A stretch of DNA of 64,000 bases from Paenimyroides baculatum. Its GTDB lineage: Bacteria; Bacteroidota; Bacteroidia; Flavobacteriales; Flavobacteriaceae. This document shows positions 18,594 to 28,543 of the stretch, piece after piece. Within the stretch, counting starts at the first letter, position 1. Each line of letters opens with the position of its first letter. The stretch is from positions 62,001 to 126,000 of the forward strand of contig NZ_VWSG01000001.1 of the NCBI RefSeq assembly GCF_008629655.1. Reading direction: 5' to 3'. Below the pieces are notes generated by a model. That model was not told the DNA's origin. It saw nothing but the letters and a program-made list of their open reading frames with translations, and searched no databases. A program made the position numbers and the translations under genes.

Positions 18594-20465
18594 TTAGTAA
18601 CACATAAATAAATAATACAACAAGCCACAAACACCAATTACAAAGGCAAATAAATACAGACCAATGTTTCCGTTTTGTGCTTTTTTACCCTGATATGAAA
18701 GTTCAGACGGAACGCGTCCAAAACTTAAAACAATACCGTTGATTAATCCGTCGATTTGATTTTTAAAGAAAGATCCAAAGAAATTCAACGGATGAACTAT
18801 TAAAGACTGATAGATATCGTCTAAATAATATTTGTTTGCAAACAATTTCTGCAAGCCCGAAACATTGTTGTCGTTCACAGGTACTTGTTTGTTTTTAATG
18901 TACTTAAAGTAAGCAACCATTAAACCAACCAATGCACCAACAACAGCCAAGCCCATTAACATATATTCGGTTGTGCCTAATACATGCGGATGCGATGCGG
19001 CGTTGTTTTTAATTACTGGTTTTAAAAATTCGTTCAACCAACTGTTCCCCGGAATACTGATTAATCCGCCAACTGCTGCCAATACTGCTAAAATAATTAA
19101 AGGCATTGTCATTGCAGACGGACTTTCGTGTAAGTGGTGCTCCTGCTCTTCGGTTCCTCTGAATTTGTTAGAGAAGGTTAAGAACAACAAACGGAACATA
19201 TAGAATGCAGTTAATATCGATGCTAAACTCGCAACAACCCATAATACGATGTTATGGTGGAATGCAGTTAATAAAATTTCGTCTTTAGAGAAGAAACCTG
19301 ATAACGGAGGAAATCCTGAAATTGCAATGGTTGCTATAAAAAACGTAGCATACGTGATTTTCATGTGTTTCTTTAATCCGCCCATGTGGCGCATATCTTG
19401 TTCGCCGCCAATTGCGTGAATAACCGATCCCGATCCCAAGAACAAACATGCTTTAAAGAATGCGTGTGTAATTACGTGGAAAACGGCAACTTCGTAAGCA
19501 CCCAAACCTAATGCCAAAAACATTAAACCTAATTGCGATACGGTAGAATATGCCAATACTTTTTTAATATCGTTCTGAACTAACGCAATCGTAGCCGCCA
19601 TTAAAGCAGTTGCTGCCCCGATTATTGCAATGATGTGTTGAACATCCGGAGTTAAATCGAACAAAAAGTTTAAACGCGTAATCATAAAGATACCTGCCGT
19701 TACCATGGTTGCCGCGTGGATTAAAGCCGATACAGGTGTTGGACCCGCCATTGCATCTGGTAACCAAGTGTAAAGCGGTAACTGAGCACTTTTACCTGTT
19801 GCTGCAATAAAGAATGCCATAGTTGCAATGCCTAAAGTAGGTGCAAGGAAACTTTGTTCTTTTAATTCGATAAAGTCTAATGTGTGAAATAAATAGCCTG
19901 TTACGAAAATTCCGACTAAAAAGCCTAAATCACCAATACGGTTCATTATGAATGCTTTTTTAGCAGCGTTGTTGTAATCTTGGTTTTTATACCAGAAACC
20001 AATCAATAGGTACGAGCATAAACCAACACCTTCCCAACCAATGAACATCATTGCCAAGTTACTTCCTGTCACTAAAATCAACATGAAGAAAACAAAAAAG
20101 TTTAGGTAAGTAAAGAATTTAGAAAAATTCTCGTCATGGCTCATATAGCTTGTTGAATACAGATGGATCAATGTTCCGATACCTGTAATAAATAGCAGCC
20201 ATAAAGCGGCTAACTGATCAAAATAAAATCCGAAATCAATTGAAAAATAATTGAATTTCATCCATTCGAACAAAACAATCTTTACAGGTTCTTGCGATCC
20301 TTGAATGTAAGCGAAAAATAAGCATGAAGTTACAAATGAAGCTGCAATAGCCATTGTTGCAATAGTACCCGATACTTTTTTGCTTAAATGTTTGCCCCAA
20401 AATCCGTTGATTAATGTACCAACCAAAGGGAAAATCAATGTAAGTAGTAATATAGTTGTACTCAT
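18594..20465 (-). CDS. nuoL: NADH-quinone oxidoreductase subunit L
   Basis: A 623-residue subunit, the largest membrane subunit of complex I. It carries FIGWEGVGLCSYLLIGFWY, SAQLPLYTWLPDAMAGPTPV and SALIHAATMVTAGIFMI, the standard NuoL motifs with channel residues, and ends with the long lateral helix and final C-terminal helix. Only 1 bp separates it from nuoK, so translation is probably coupled. Confidence 0.97.
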   Translation of the reverse strand: MSTTILLLTLIFPLVGTLINGFWGKHLSKKVSGTIATMAIAASFVTSCLFFAYIQGSQEPVKIVLFEWMKFNYFSIDFGFYFDQLAALWLLFITGIGTLIHLYSTSYMSHDENFSKFFTYLNFFVFFMLILVTGSNLAMMFIGWEGVGLCSYLLIGFWYKNQDYNNAAKKAFIMNRIGDLGFLVGIFVTGYLFHTLDFIELKEQSFLAPTLGIATMAFFIAATGKSAQLPLYTWLPDAMAGPTPVSALIHAATMVTAGIFMITRLNFLFDLTPDVQHIIAIIGAATALMAATIALVQNDIKKVLAYSTVSQLGLMFLALGLGAYEVAVFHVITHAFFKACLFLGSGSVIHAIGGEQDMRHMGGLKKHMKITYATFFIATIAISGFPPLSGFFSKDEILLTAFHHNIVLWVVASLASILTAFYMFRLLFLTFSNKFRGTEEQEHHLHESPSAMTMPLIILAVLAAVGGLISIPGNSWLNEFLKPVIKNNAASHPHVLGTTEYMLMGLAVVGALVGLMVAYFKYIKNKQVPVNDNNVSGLQKLFANKYYLDDIYQSLIVHPLNFFGSFFKNQIDGLINGIVLSFGRVPSELSYQGKKAQNGNIGLYLFAFVIGVCGLLYYLFMCY

Positions 20466-20466
20466 G

Positions 20467-20787
20467 CTATCCTTTTAATTTTTTAAGTTTATCAATATCA
20501 ATCGATCCTATATTTCTATAAATCGCAACCAAAATTGCCAATCCAATCGCTACTTCGGCAGCAGCAACAGCCATTGTAAAGAATACGAATACCTGTCCGT
20601 TTGCATCTTCGTGATAAGTAGAAAAAGCAACTAAAAGCAGGTTTGCGGCGTTCAGCATAATTTCGATCGACATGAACATAACAATTGCATTTCTGCGATA
20701 TAAAATACCAAATGCACCAATACAAAACAGTAATATGGCTAGGTAAATGTATTGGTCTATCCCAATTTGTTGTAAAACTTGTTCCAT
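20467..20787 (-). CDS. nuoK: NADH-quinone oxidoreductase subunit K
   Basis: A 106-residue protein with three membrane helices. GILYRRNAIVMFMSIEIMLN contains the conserved channel Glu of NuoK, and the second channel Glu lies in AAEVAIGLAILV. It starts 1 bp after nuoJ. Confidence 0.97.
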   Translation of the reverse strand: MEQVLQQIGIDQYIYLAILLFCIGAFGILYRRNAIVMFMSIEIMLNAANLLLVAFSTYHEDANGQVFVFFTMAVAAAEVAIGLAILVAIYRNIGSIDIDKLKKLKG

Positions 20788-20788
20788 A

Positions 20789-21295
20789 TTATGCTGTTTT
20801 TTTCTCTTTTTTAGAAATTAATACGGCACCAATCATCGCCATTAACAATAAAATTGCAGCCATTTCAAACGGCACTACAAATTCGTTCAATAACACTTTT
20901 CCTAAAACCTGAATGGTTTGGAAATCTACACCTGTATTTGTGTATGTTTCTAATGCCGGAGCCGTTTGTGCTAATGAACTTACCAAAAAGAAACCGATCA
21001 AACAGAAACAAACCGTAGCAACGATTTTTGTTACGATAGGTTTTGCAATTTCATCGCTTATGTTCAAATTCATTAACATAATGGTGAACAACATTAAAAT
21101 CATAATGGCTCCAGAATATACAATGATATGAACCATTGCCAAAAACTGTGAGTTTAATAAGGCATAATGACCTGCAATACTGAAAAAACAGATAACCAAC
21201 CAAATGGCACTGTGTATAGGGTTTTTAGAAAGAATGGTTAAAAACGCGCTTCCTAAAGTAACAGCCGAAAGAATGTAAAATAAAATCTCTATCAT
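20789..21295 (-). CDS. nuoJ: NADH-quinone oxidoreductase subunit J
   Basis: A 168-residue membrane subunit with five helices. HIIVYSGAIMILMLFTIML is the NuoJ TM3 motif around the pi-bulge that couples quinone chemistry to pumping. NPIHSAIWLV near residue 25 is also typical. It begins 2 bp after nuoI. Confidence 0.96.
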   Translation of the reverse strand: MIEILFYILSAVTLGSAFLTILSKNPIHSAIWLVICFFSIAGHYALLNSQFLAMVHIIVYSGAIMILMLFTIMLMNLNISDEIAKPIVTKIVATVCFCLIGFFLVSSLAQTAPALETYTNTGVDFQTIQVLGKVLLNEFVVPFEMAAILLLMAMIGAVLISKKEKKTA

Positions 21296-21297
21296 TT

Positions 21298-21837
21298 TTA
21301 TTCTGATTTTGCTGTGTTGTTAATAGCTTGATCTAAAGGCATAACCAATTGTTCTTTACCAAAAATAAAATGCTCGCGATTAGTATCAGCCTTTACAATT
21401 TTTTTAGAGGTTGTAAGGTAAATCGCCTGTTTAGGGCAAGCTTCTTCGCACAAACCACAGTAAATACAACGCAACATATTAATCTCGTATATCTCGGCGT
21501 ATTTTTCTTCGCGGTATAAGTGCAGTTCGTCAGCAGTACGTTCACCAGCTTTCATGGTAATAGCTTCGGCAGGGCACGATAGCGCACACAAACCACAAGC
21601 TGTACAACGTTCTCTACCTTCTTCATCGCGCATTAGCATGTGCTGACCGCGATAAACCGGACTGAACGGACGTGTTTCTTCCGGGTAACTAATGGTAACT
21701 TTCTTTTTAAACAAGTGCTTAAAAGTAGTTGCCATACCGCCTGCAATTGCACCAATATACAAACGTTCGCCAAGTGTCATTTCTTTATTAGAAACTTGCT
21801 TTTTTCTTCCCGATAAGGATGTATTTTGAATTGACAT
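21298..21837 (-). CDS. nuoI: NADH-quinone oxidoreductase subunit I
   Basis: A 179-residue 8Fe ferredoxin-type subunit in the peripheral arm. Two CxxCxxCxxxCP motifs, CTACGLCALSCP and CIYCGLCEEACP, bind clusters N6a and N6b. The N-terminal stretch with MTLGERLYIGAIAGG is the amphipathic membrane-associated region. It lies 12 bp after nuoH. Confidence 0.96.
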   Translation of the reverse strand: MSIQNTSLSGRKKQVSNKEMTLGERLYIGAIAGGMATTFKHLFKKKVTISYPEETRPFSPVYRGQHMLMRDEEGRERCTACGLCALSCPAEAITMKAGERTADELHLYREEKYAEIYEINMLRCIYCGLCEEACPKQAIYLTTSKKIVKADTNREHFIFGKEQLVMPLDQAINNTAKSE

Positions 21838-21849
21838 AATTTCTGTTTT

Positions 21850-22881
21850 TTAGCGATTTAATAATAATACAACCGCAGTAACCACAATGTTTAATATTGC
21901 TAACGGAATTAACGTTTTCCAACCTAAATTCATTAACTGGTCGTAACGGAAACGTGGAATGGTCCAACGTACCCACATGTACAAGAATATAAAGAAACAG
22001 ATTTTACCAAACAGTACAGCAATACCAATAATGTTGGCGATGTTTTCGCCCCAGTTTTCGGCTGCCCACGTCATACCCGGATAATTGTAAGCTCCTAAAT
22101 AAAGAACCGCCAATAGGGTAGAAGAGATAAACATTGCCGCATACTCTGCAAACAGGAAGAATCCCATTCTCATAGACGAATATTCTGTGTGGTATCCACC
22201 AATTAACTCTTGTTCACATTCAGCCAAATCAAAAGGTGTTCTGTTTGTTTCTGCAAACGAACAAATCAAAAATATGAAAAAGCCTAATGGTTGATAAAAG
22301 ATATTCCAATGCATTTCGTGTTGACCTGCTGCAATATCGCGCAAACTCATAGAGCTGTGCATCATTAAAATAGCAACGATAGACAATCCCATGGCGATTT
22401 CATACGAAATCATTTGAGATGCCACACGCATAGCACTGATCAGCGAATATTTGTTGTTAGATGCCCAACCACCAATCATAACTCCGTACACACTTACTGA
22501 TAATACCGCAAATACATAAAGCATTGCTACGTTGATATCAGCTGCCTGTAATACTACTTTTCTACCGCCAATTTCTAATGTATCTCCCCACGGAATTACC
22601 GCCGACGTCATTAATGCCATAGTCATAGATATGAACGGACCAAATACGAATAAGAACGTATTAGGGGTGTTCGGCATGAATTCTTCTTTCGCAAAAAGTT
22701 TTAAACCGTCTGCCAAAGGTTGTAAAATTCCACCCGGACCTGCACGGTTTGGACCTCTACGGTCTTGAATCCAAGCTGCAATTTTACGCTCTGCTAGTGT
22801 ACAGTACATGGCAAAAAGCATAGTAATTGCGAAAACGGCTACAATGATTACACCTTTTTCTATAATAATTGCTTCTTCCAT
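21850..22881 (-). CDS. nuoH: NADH-quinone oxidoreductase subunit H
   Basis: A 343-residue membrane subunit forming the quinone chamber. AERKIAAWIQDRRGPNRAGP, FAETNRTPFDLAECEQELIGG (loop residues of the E-channel) and WVRWTIPRFRYDQLM are diagnostic. About eight membrane helices. It starts 2 bp after nuoG. Confidence 0.97.
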   Translation of the reverse strand: MEEAIIIEKGVIIVAVFAITMLFAMYCTLAERKIAAWIQDRRGPNRAGPGGILQPLADGLKLFAKEEFMPNTPNTFLFVFGPFISMTMALMTSAVIPWGDTLEIGGRKVVLQAADINVAMLYVFAVLSVSVYGVMIGGWASNNKYSLISAMRVASQMISYEIAMGLSIVAILMMHSSMSLRDIAAGQHEMHWNIFYQPLGFFIFLICSFAETNRTPFDLAECEQELIGGYHTEYSSMRMGFFLFAEYAAMFISSTLLAVLYLGAYNYPGMTWAAENWGENIANIIGIAVLFGKICFFIFLYMWVRWTIPRFRYDQLMNLGWKTLIPLAILNIVVTAVVLLLNR

Positions 22882-22883
22882 AA

Positions 22884-23906
22884 TTAACTGTTTTCTGCGT
22901 TTTTATATGGAACTTCTGTCATACTAATTTTCTTACGATCTTGATCTCGACCTTCTAAAATTTGCTTTTCGGTATGGATGGTAACATTATCCATTTTACG
23001 GGTATAGTTGTTTTGATTGATAACCGAGAATTTTTCGAATTTTCTTGGACCTTCAATAACCCAGTCTGATACTTCTTTATGATCGAAACGACATTCGTTG
23101 CAAATGAATTCTTCTACTTCATGATACTCATCTTTACGAGCCGTAACACGTTGAATTTCGTTACCGAACATCCAAACGGTAGTTTTTCCGCAACATTTAT
23201 CGCAGTTTCTGTGTGCATTAAATGGTTTGTTAAACCAAACACGCGATTTAAAACGGAAAGTTTTATCTGTTAACGCACCAACCGGACAAACATCAATCAT
23301 GTTTCCAGACATTTCATGATCAATAGAAGCCGAAATGTAAGTTGAAATCTGTGCGTGATCACCACGATTCATAACCCCATGATTTCTACTGCCACAAACT
23401 TGCTCTGCCGTATGTACACAACGATAACACAAGATACAACGGTTCATGTGAAGCTGTATTTTATCGCCGATATTTTCAGGTTCGAATGTTCTTTTTTCTT
23501 CTTTAAAACGTGTTTTACCCAAACCGTGTTTAAAAGATAAGTTTTGTAGATCACACTCACCAGCCTGATCACAAACAGGGCAATCTAACGGGTGGTTGAT
23601 CAATAAAAATTCTGTAACCGCTTTACGGGCATCTAATGCTCTGTCTGAAGTTTTCACTTTAATCTCCATTCCGTCCATAACGCCCGTTTTACACGATGGC
23701 ATCATTTTAGGCATTGGACGCGGATCTGCTTCGCTACCTTTTGATACTTCTACCAAACAGGCACGGCAGTTACCACCGGTGTCTTTTAATTTTGAATAGT
23801 AGCACATTGCAGGCGGTACCACATCGCCACCAATCATACGGGCAGCCTGTAGTACGGTTGTACCTGGTTCTACTTCTATTTCTATTCCGTCTATTGTAAC
23901 TTTCAT
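22884..23906 (-). CDS. nuoG: Short NuoG-type 2Fe-2S/4Fe-4S subunit
   Basis: A 340-residue iron-sulfur subunit. It has a [2Fe-2S] ferredoxin domain (Cys in CYYSKLKDTGGNCRACLVE), a HPLDCPVCDQAGECDLQ motif (His-ligated N5), and CILCYRCVHTAEQVC plus CPVGAL (N4). A further NCDKCCG...CNECR set could bind another cluster. The large molybdopterin-oxidoreductase-like domain of ~900-residue proteobacterial NuoG is absent. This short form is usual in flavobacterial operons and should not be read as truncation. Confidence 0.93.
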   Translation of the reverse strand: MKVTIDGIEIEVEPGTTVLQAARMIGGDVVPPAMCYYSKLKDTGGNCRACLVEVSKGSEADPRPMPKMMPSCKTGVMDGMEIKVKTSDRALDARKAVTEFLLINHPLDCPVCDQAGECDLQNLSFKHGLGKTRFKEEKRTFEPENIGDKIQLHMNRCILCYRCVHTAEQVCGSRNHGVMNRGDHAQISTYISASIDHEMSGNMIDVCPVGALTDKTFRFKSRVWFNKPFNAHRNCDKCCGKTTVWMFGNEIQRVTARKDEYHEVEEFICNECRFDHKEVSDWVIEGPRKFEKFSVINQNNYTRKMDNVTIHTEKQILEGRDQDRKKISMTEVPYKNAENS

Positions 23907-23916
23907 AATCTTTCTA

Positions 23917-25281
23917 TTAAACGGTGGTATTTTGCATTAAATGTTTCACTTTTTCGAAAGGCTCATTTACAAAATGATCTCTGTTTTTAATTTTTTCAGG
24001 GAAACGAATATGATATTCAAACTCGTCTCTGAAATGACGAATAGCGGCAGCAACCGGCCAAGCAGCAGCGTCACCTAACGGACAAATCGTGTTTCCTTCA
24101 ATTTTAGCCTGAATGCTCCACAATACATCGATATCTTCTTCTGTACCCTGACCGTTTTCTATTCTCCACAAGATTTTTTCCATCCAACCGGTTCCTTCAC
24201 GACAAGGTGAACATTGTCCGCAACTTTCATGGTGATAGAATCTTGAGAAATTCCAAGTGTTTCGAACGATACAAGCGGTATCGTTATAAACGATAAATCC
24301 GCCAGAACCTAAAGATGATCCTGTTGCAAAACCACCATCTGCTAACGATTCGTAGGTCATTAAACGATCTTCGCCGTTAGCTGTTTTAAAAATTAGGTGA
24401 TTAGGAAGAATAGGAACCGACGATCCGCCAGGAATTAATCCTTTTAACGGACGATCATCAATCATTCCACCACAATATTCATCAGAATTCATGAATTCAT
24501 CAACGGTCATACCCATTTCGATTTCATAAACTCCCGGTTTTTTAACGTGACCAGAAACAGAAAATAATTTTGTTCCAGTAGATCTACCTAAACCAATTTT
24601 AGAATAGTCTTCGCCCGAATTCAATAAAATCCAAGGCACCGACGCGATCGATTCCACATTGTTTACAACCGTTGGGTTTTGCCATAAACCTTTAACAGCA
24701 GGGAAAGGCGGTTTAATACGCGGGTTTCCACGCTTGCCTTCTAACGATTCTATTAAAGCGGTTTCTTCTCCGCAGATATAGGCACCTCCTCCACAATGAA
24801 CGTGAAGATCCAAATCGAAACCTGATCCTTTTATATTTTTACCCAACCAACCGGCTGCGTAAGCTTCTTTTATTGCGCGTTCCAAGGTTTTGTAAACCCA
24901 CATGTATTCGCCACGAATGTAGATATATGAAAGGTTTGCACCTAAAGCAAATGACGAGGTAATCATTCCTTCGATCAATAAATGCGGAATGTATTCCATT
25001 AAATATCGATCTTTAAATGTACCTGGTTCAGATTCATCGGCATTACAAACCAAATGGCGTGGATTTCCTGATTTTTTGTCGATAAAGCTCCACTTTAAAC
25101 CAACAGGGAAACCTGCACCACCACGACCACGCAGACCAGAAGTTTTTACTTCTTCGGTAATATCGTCGGGGTTCATTTTTAATGCTTTTTCTACAGAAGC
25201 ATATCCGCCATTTTCACGATAAACATCGTAAGTTTTAATACCCGGAATATGGATTTTTTCAAATAATATTTTTTGTCCCAT
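23917..25281 (-). CDS. nuoF: NADH-quinone oxidoreductase subunit F
   Basis: A 454-residue flavoprotein. SGLRGRGGAGFPVGLKW is the NADH/FMN-binding glycine-rich region, HCGGGAYICGEETALIESL the second FMN region, and CGQCSPCREGTGWM with a later Cys binds cluster N3. It accepts electrons from NADH. In most nuo operons it directly follows nuoE; here a VOC gene separates them. Confidence 0.97.
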   Translation of the reverse strand: MGQKILFEKIHIPGIKTYDVYRENGGYASVEKALKMNPDDITEEVKTSGLRGRGGAGFPVGLKWSFIDKKSGNPRHLVCNADESEPGTFKDRYLMEYIPHLLIEGMITSSFALGANLSYIYIRGEYMWVYKTLERAIKEAYAAGWLGKNIKGSGFDLDLHVHCGGGAYICGEETALIESLEGKRGNPRIKPPFPAVKGLWQNPTVVNNVESIASVPWILLNSGEDYSKIGLGRSTGTKLFSVSGHVKKPGVYEIEMGMTVDEFMNSDEYCGGMIDDRPLKGLIPGGSSVPILPNHLIFKTANGEDRLMTYESLADGGFATGSSLGSGGFIVYNDTACIVRNTWNFSRFYHHESCGQCSPCREGTGWMEKILWRIENGQGTEEDIDVLWSIQAKIEGNTICPLGDAAAWPVAAAIRHFRDEFEYHIRFPEKIKNRDHFVNEPFEKVKHLMQNTTV

Positions 25282-25299
25282 AGTTTTTCAGTCTGTCAG

Positions 25300-25647
25300 T
25301 TATTCCGTCCAAACGGCAATTTCATAGCCGTCTAAATCTGTAAATTGAAAACGTTTACCTCCCGGAAAACTGAAAATATCTTTTACGATAGTACCGCCGG
25401 CACTTATCACTTTATTTTTACTTGCTTCAATATCTTTTGAATAAAGAACGATTAAAACAGTTCCTTTTACCGGTTTGCCTGTGGTAAATCCACCATCGAC
25501 ATAATCTCCTTCAAAGGCTGTATAATGTTCTCCATAATCTGTGAATTTCCAGCCAAAACATTCTGTGTAAAAATTCTTGGCTTTAACAATATCCTTTGAA
25601 AGGAATTCAATGTATTGTATTTGCTCGTGTTTTAGCTTTGTATCCAT
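25300..25647 (-). CDS. VOC (glyoxalase/bleomycin-resistance) family protein inside the nuo operon
   Basis: A 115-residue single VOC module: IQYIEFLSKDIVKAKNFYTE with CFGWKF, a central FTTGKPVKGTVLIVLY strand, and the closing FPGGKRFQFTDLDGYEIAVW. VOC proteins include glyoxalase I and related metal enzymes or binding proteins. Candidate ligands at the usual positions are His8/Glu14 early and Glu near the C-terminus, but the metal set is not certain. It is collinear with nuo genes, with gaps of 21 bp to nuoE and 18 bp to nuoF, so it is cotranscribed. Its function is unknown; no link to complex I assembly is established. Confidence 0.88.
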   Translation of the reverse strand: MDTKLKHEQIQYIEFLSKDIVKAKNFYTECFGWKFTDYGEHYTAFEGDYVDGGFTTGKPVKGTVLIVLYSKDIEASKNKVISAGGTIVKDIFSFPGGKRFQFTDLDGYEIAVWTE

Positions 25648-25668
25648 ACTAACTTTACTTTTAAAATG

Positions 25669-26202
25669 TTATTTATCGTGTAAAGTTATTTTTCCTTCTT
25701 TACAATCGGCAATTAGCTGATCTACTTTTTGTGTGGTTAAATGTTCGTGGTAAAAATCGCCCAACTGTAACATTGGAGCATAACCACAAGCACCTAAACA
25801 TTGTACACCAACAACAGAAAATAATCCGTCTGCTGTTACCTGACCTGGTTTTACGCCTAATTTTTCGCAGGCATAATCCATAACATCTTCGGCTTTATTA
25901 ATAGCACAACATGATGTTACACAGAATTCTAACATGTACTTTCCTACCGGTTTTTGGTTGAACATGGTATAAAATGTAACCACTTCGTAAACTTCGATAG
26001 GCGTAATGTTTAAAAATTCGGCAGCTTTGTTTTGCAATTCTACACTTAACCAATTGTCGTGTGCATCTTGCAATTCGTGCAATACCGGAAGTAATGCCGA
26101 TTTTTGTCTTCCTTCGGGATAATGACTAATTAACTCGTTGATACGTTCTGTTAACGCCGGAGTTATATTAATATCTTGATGGTATCTTTGTAATGTTTCC
26201 AT
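25669..26202 (-). CDS. nuoE: NADH-quinone oxidoreductase subunit E
   Basis: A 177-residue thioredoxin-fold [2Fe-2S] subunit. The cluster N1a ligands are in CVTSCCAINKA and VQCLGACGYAPM. The N-terminal helical part with HYPEGRQKSALLPVLHELQD is typical of the family. It lies 3 bp after nuoD. Confidence 0.96.
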   Translation of the reverse strand: METLQRYHQDINITPALTERINELISHYPEGRQKSALLPVLHELQDAHDNWLSVELQNKAAEFLNITPIEVYEVVTFYTMFNQKPVGKYMLEFCVTSCCAINKAEDVMDYACEKLGVKPGQVTADGLFSVVGVQCLGACGYAPMLQLGDFYHEHLTTQKVDQLIADCKEGKITLHDK

Positions 26203-26205
26203 AGG

Positions 26206-27444
26206 TTAACAATCTAATTCGCCTGCAATAACGTTCATACTTGAAAGGGTAATAATAGCATCAGACAAGCTGCGCCCTTTAACAATTTCGTTATATGCCT
26301 GGTAATATATAAAACAAGGTCTGCGGAAGTGTAAACGGTAAGGCACGCGGCTACCGTTGGTAATCAGGTAAAAACCTAATTCTCCGTTTCCGCCTTCTAC
26401 AGAATGATAAACTTCTGTGTTTGGAACCGGAATTTCGCCCATAACAATTTTGAAATGGTAAATTAAGGCTTCCATATTGTTGTAAACATCTTCTTTTGGT
26501 GGAAGGTAATAATCAGGAACATCGGCATGGAAACCTCCTTCTGCCGGCATTTTATCCAAAGCCTGACGGATAATTTTCATACTTTCCCAGATTTCTGCAT
26601 TACGAACACAAAAACGATCGTAACAATCGCCATTTTGTCCTACAGGAATATCAAATTCAAAATCTTCGTAAGAACAGTAAGGACTTGCCACACGAATATC
26701 GTAATCAACTCCGGCAGCGCGTAAATTAGGACCAGTAAATCCGTAAGCAACTGCTTTGTCTGCATCTATTGCACCTGCACCAATGGTACGATCCATAAAG
26801 ATACGGTTACGCGAAAGCATGTTTTCAAACTCTGTCCAAACGGCTGGGAATTCAGCTAAAAATTCATCGATTTTTCTCCATGCAGTTTCGCTCCAATCAC
26901 GTTCAAAACCACCGATTCTTCCCATGTTTGTCGTTAAACGTGCACCACAGATTTCTTCGTAGATTTCGTAGATTTTTTCACGGTACTGCATTACGTATAA
27001 GAAACCAGTTAATGCACCGGTATCAACACCCATTACAGAACTACAAATGATATGATCGGCAATACGGGCTAATTCCATGATAATAACACGCATGTATTGT
27101 ACGCGTTTTGGAATTTCGATACCCAACATTTTTTCAACCGTCATCCACCAACCTGTATTGTTAATTGGCGATGAACAGTAGTTTAGACGATCGGTTAAAA
27201 CGTTGATTTGATAAAACGGACGGTTTTCTGCAATTTTTTCAAAGGCGCGATGAATGTATCCAACGGTTCCTTCGCCATCGATGATTTTTTCACCATCCAT
27301 TAAAAGGATGTTCTGAAAAATTCCGTGGGTTGCCGGGTGTGTAGGACCTAAATTTAAAATAGATAATTCTACACCATCTTTTTCTTTTGTTTCCAGGATT
27401 TGTTTCTCAAATCGCTTTTCCGGAACTAATAATAAATCTGACAT
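26206..27444 (-). CDS. nuoD: NADH-quinone oxidoreductase subunit D
   Basis: A 412-residue subunit homologous to NiFe-hydrogenase large subunit, forming the quinone site with NuoB. LNLGPTHPATHGIFQN holds the quinone-site His; YCSSPINNTGW, MDRTIGAGAIDADKA and FRRPCFIYYQAY are also characteristic. I use ATG 27444, since an earlier Met at 27480 overlaps nuoC by 26 bp and encodes a non-family leader. Confidence 0.96.
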   Translation of the reverse strand: MSDLLLVPEKRFEKQILETKEKDGVELSILNLGPTHPATHGIFQNILLMDGEKIIDGEGTVGYIHRAFEKIAENRPFYQINVLTDRLNYCSSPINNTGWWMTVEKMLGIEIPKRVQYMRVIIMELARIADHIICSSVMGVDTGALTGFLYVMQYREKIYEIYEEICGARLTTNMGRIGGFERDWSETAWRKIDEFLAEFPAVWTEFENMLSRNRIFMDRTIGAGAIDADKAVAYGFTGPNLRAAGVDYDIRVASPYCSYEDFEFDIPVGQNGDCYDRFCVRNAEIWESMKIIRQALDKMPAEGGFHADVPDYYLPPKEDVYNNMEALIYHFKIVMGEIPVPNTEVYHSVEGGNGELGFYLITNGSRVPYRLHFRRPCFIYYQAYNEIVKGRSLSDAIITLSSMNVIAGELDC

Positions 27445-27454
27445 AGTTTTCGTA

Positions 27455-27976
27455 TTAACAATTAGGACCAGTTCTACCAAAGAAACGGTCGTCTTTATCG
27501 GTTCTACCTTGATCTTCTAAAGGAAATTCTTTTCTAAGTGGGAAAGATTCCATTTCATCCATATTTAAAATACGTTTTAACTGCGGATGATTTTTAAATA
27601 TAATTCCGTAAAAATCGTATGTTTCACGTTCTTGCCAGTTTGCAGCAGGATACAATGGAACAATACTTTCTACTTCGGGATTGTTTGCCGGTAAAAATAC
27701 TTTTACACGAACACGTATATTATCGAACCAATTGTGTAAATGATACACTACACAAAACTGACGGTCTTCTTCGTAATCTGGGTAATGAACTCCGCAAACA
27801 TCGGTTAAAAAGTTAAAGTTCATAGAAGGATCTTCTTTTAAGAATTTAATCACTTCGAACGATGCTTCTTTTTTAACTTCAAACGCCAACATATCGTGTA
27901 AAATATGAAAGTTTTCTACTTTTGGAGTAAACTGCTGGCTTAAGGTTTGCTGAATGATTTCGTTTGTTAAGCTCAT
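27455..27976 (-). CDS. nuoC: NADH-quinone oxidoreductase subunit C
   Basis: A 173-residue subunit of the peripheral arm. FNFLTDVCGVHYPDYEEDRQ, YPAANWQERETYDFYGIIF and ESFPLRKEFPLEDQGR are signature segments. C and D are separate genes here, unlike the nuoCD fusion in enterobacteria. It begins 1 bp after nuoB. Confidence 0.95.
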   Translation of the reverse strand: MSLTNEIIQQTLSQQFTPKVENFHILHDMLAFEVKKEASFEVIKFLKEDPSMNFNFLTDVCGVHYPDYEEDRQFCVVYHLHNWFDNIRVRVKVFLPANNPEVESIVPLYPAANWQERETYDFYGIIFKNHPQLKRILNMDEMESFPLRKEFPLEDQGRTDKDDRFFGRTGPNC

Positions 27977-27977
27977 G

Positions 27978-28529
27978 TTATTTAATGTTATATGAGTTTA
28001 ATAAATCTTTGTATTCATCGCTGCTTCTACGGCGAACCGATTCGTTTTTAACGATGTTTTGCAGTTCAATGATTCCGTCTAAAATCTGCTCCGGACGTGG
28101 TGGACAACCAGGTACGTAAACATCAACAGGAATTACTTTATCAATACCCTGTAAAACCGAATACGTATCAAAAACACCACCTGTACTTGCGCAAGCACCA
28201 ACGGCGATAACCCATTTAGGTTCTGCCATTTGTTCGTACACCTGACGTAAGATCGGAGCCATTTTTTTAGCGATGGTTCCCATTACTAAAAGCATATCTG
28301 CCTGGCGAGGTGAGAAACTCATACGTTCTGATCCGAACCTGCCTATATCGTAAGTAGCAGCCATTGTTGCCATGTATTCGATACCGCAGCAAGATGTTGC
28401 AAAAGGTAACGGCCACATAGAATTGGCACGAGCCAAACCTACAACTTCACTTAATTTTGTTGCAAAAAAACCTTCGCCAGAAAAACCATCGGGCGGAGCA
28501 ACTTGTTTTATATTTGATGGATTACTCAT
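27978..28529 (-). CDS. nuoB: NADH-quinone oxidoreductase subunit B
   Basis: A 183-residue subunit carrying cluster N2, the last in the chain. [11 protein letters not shown] has the tandem cysteines; VGACASTGG and [17 protein letters not shown] provide the other ligands. [10 protein letters not shown] precedes the tandem cysteines. Confidence 0.96.
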   Translation of the reverse strand: MSNPSNIKQVAPPDGFSGEGFFATKLSEVVGLARANSMWPLPFATSCCGIEYMATMAATYDIGRFGSERMSFSPRQADMLLVMGTIAKKMAPILRQVYEQMAEPKWVIAVGACASTGGVFDTYSVLQGIDKVIPVDVYVPGCPPRPEQILDGIIELQNIVKNESVRRRSSDEYKDLLNSYNIK

Positions 28530-28543
28530 AATTAATTCTGCAT

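Noticed and set aside
22884..23906. Truncated NuoG
   Set aside because: All cluster motifs are present and the short form is usual in flavobacterial complex I operons; genes on either side are contiguous.
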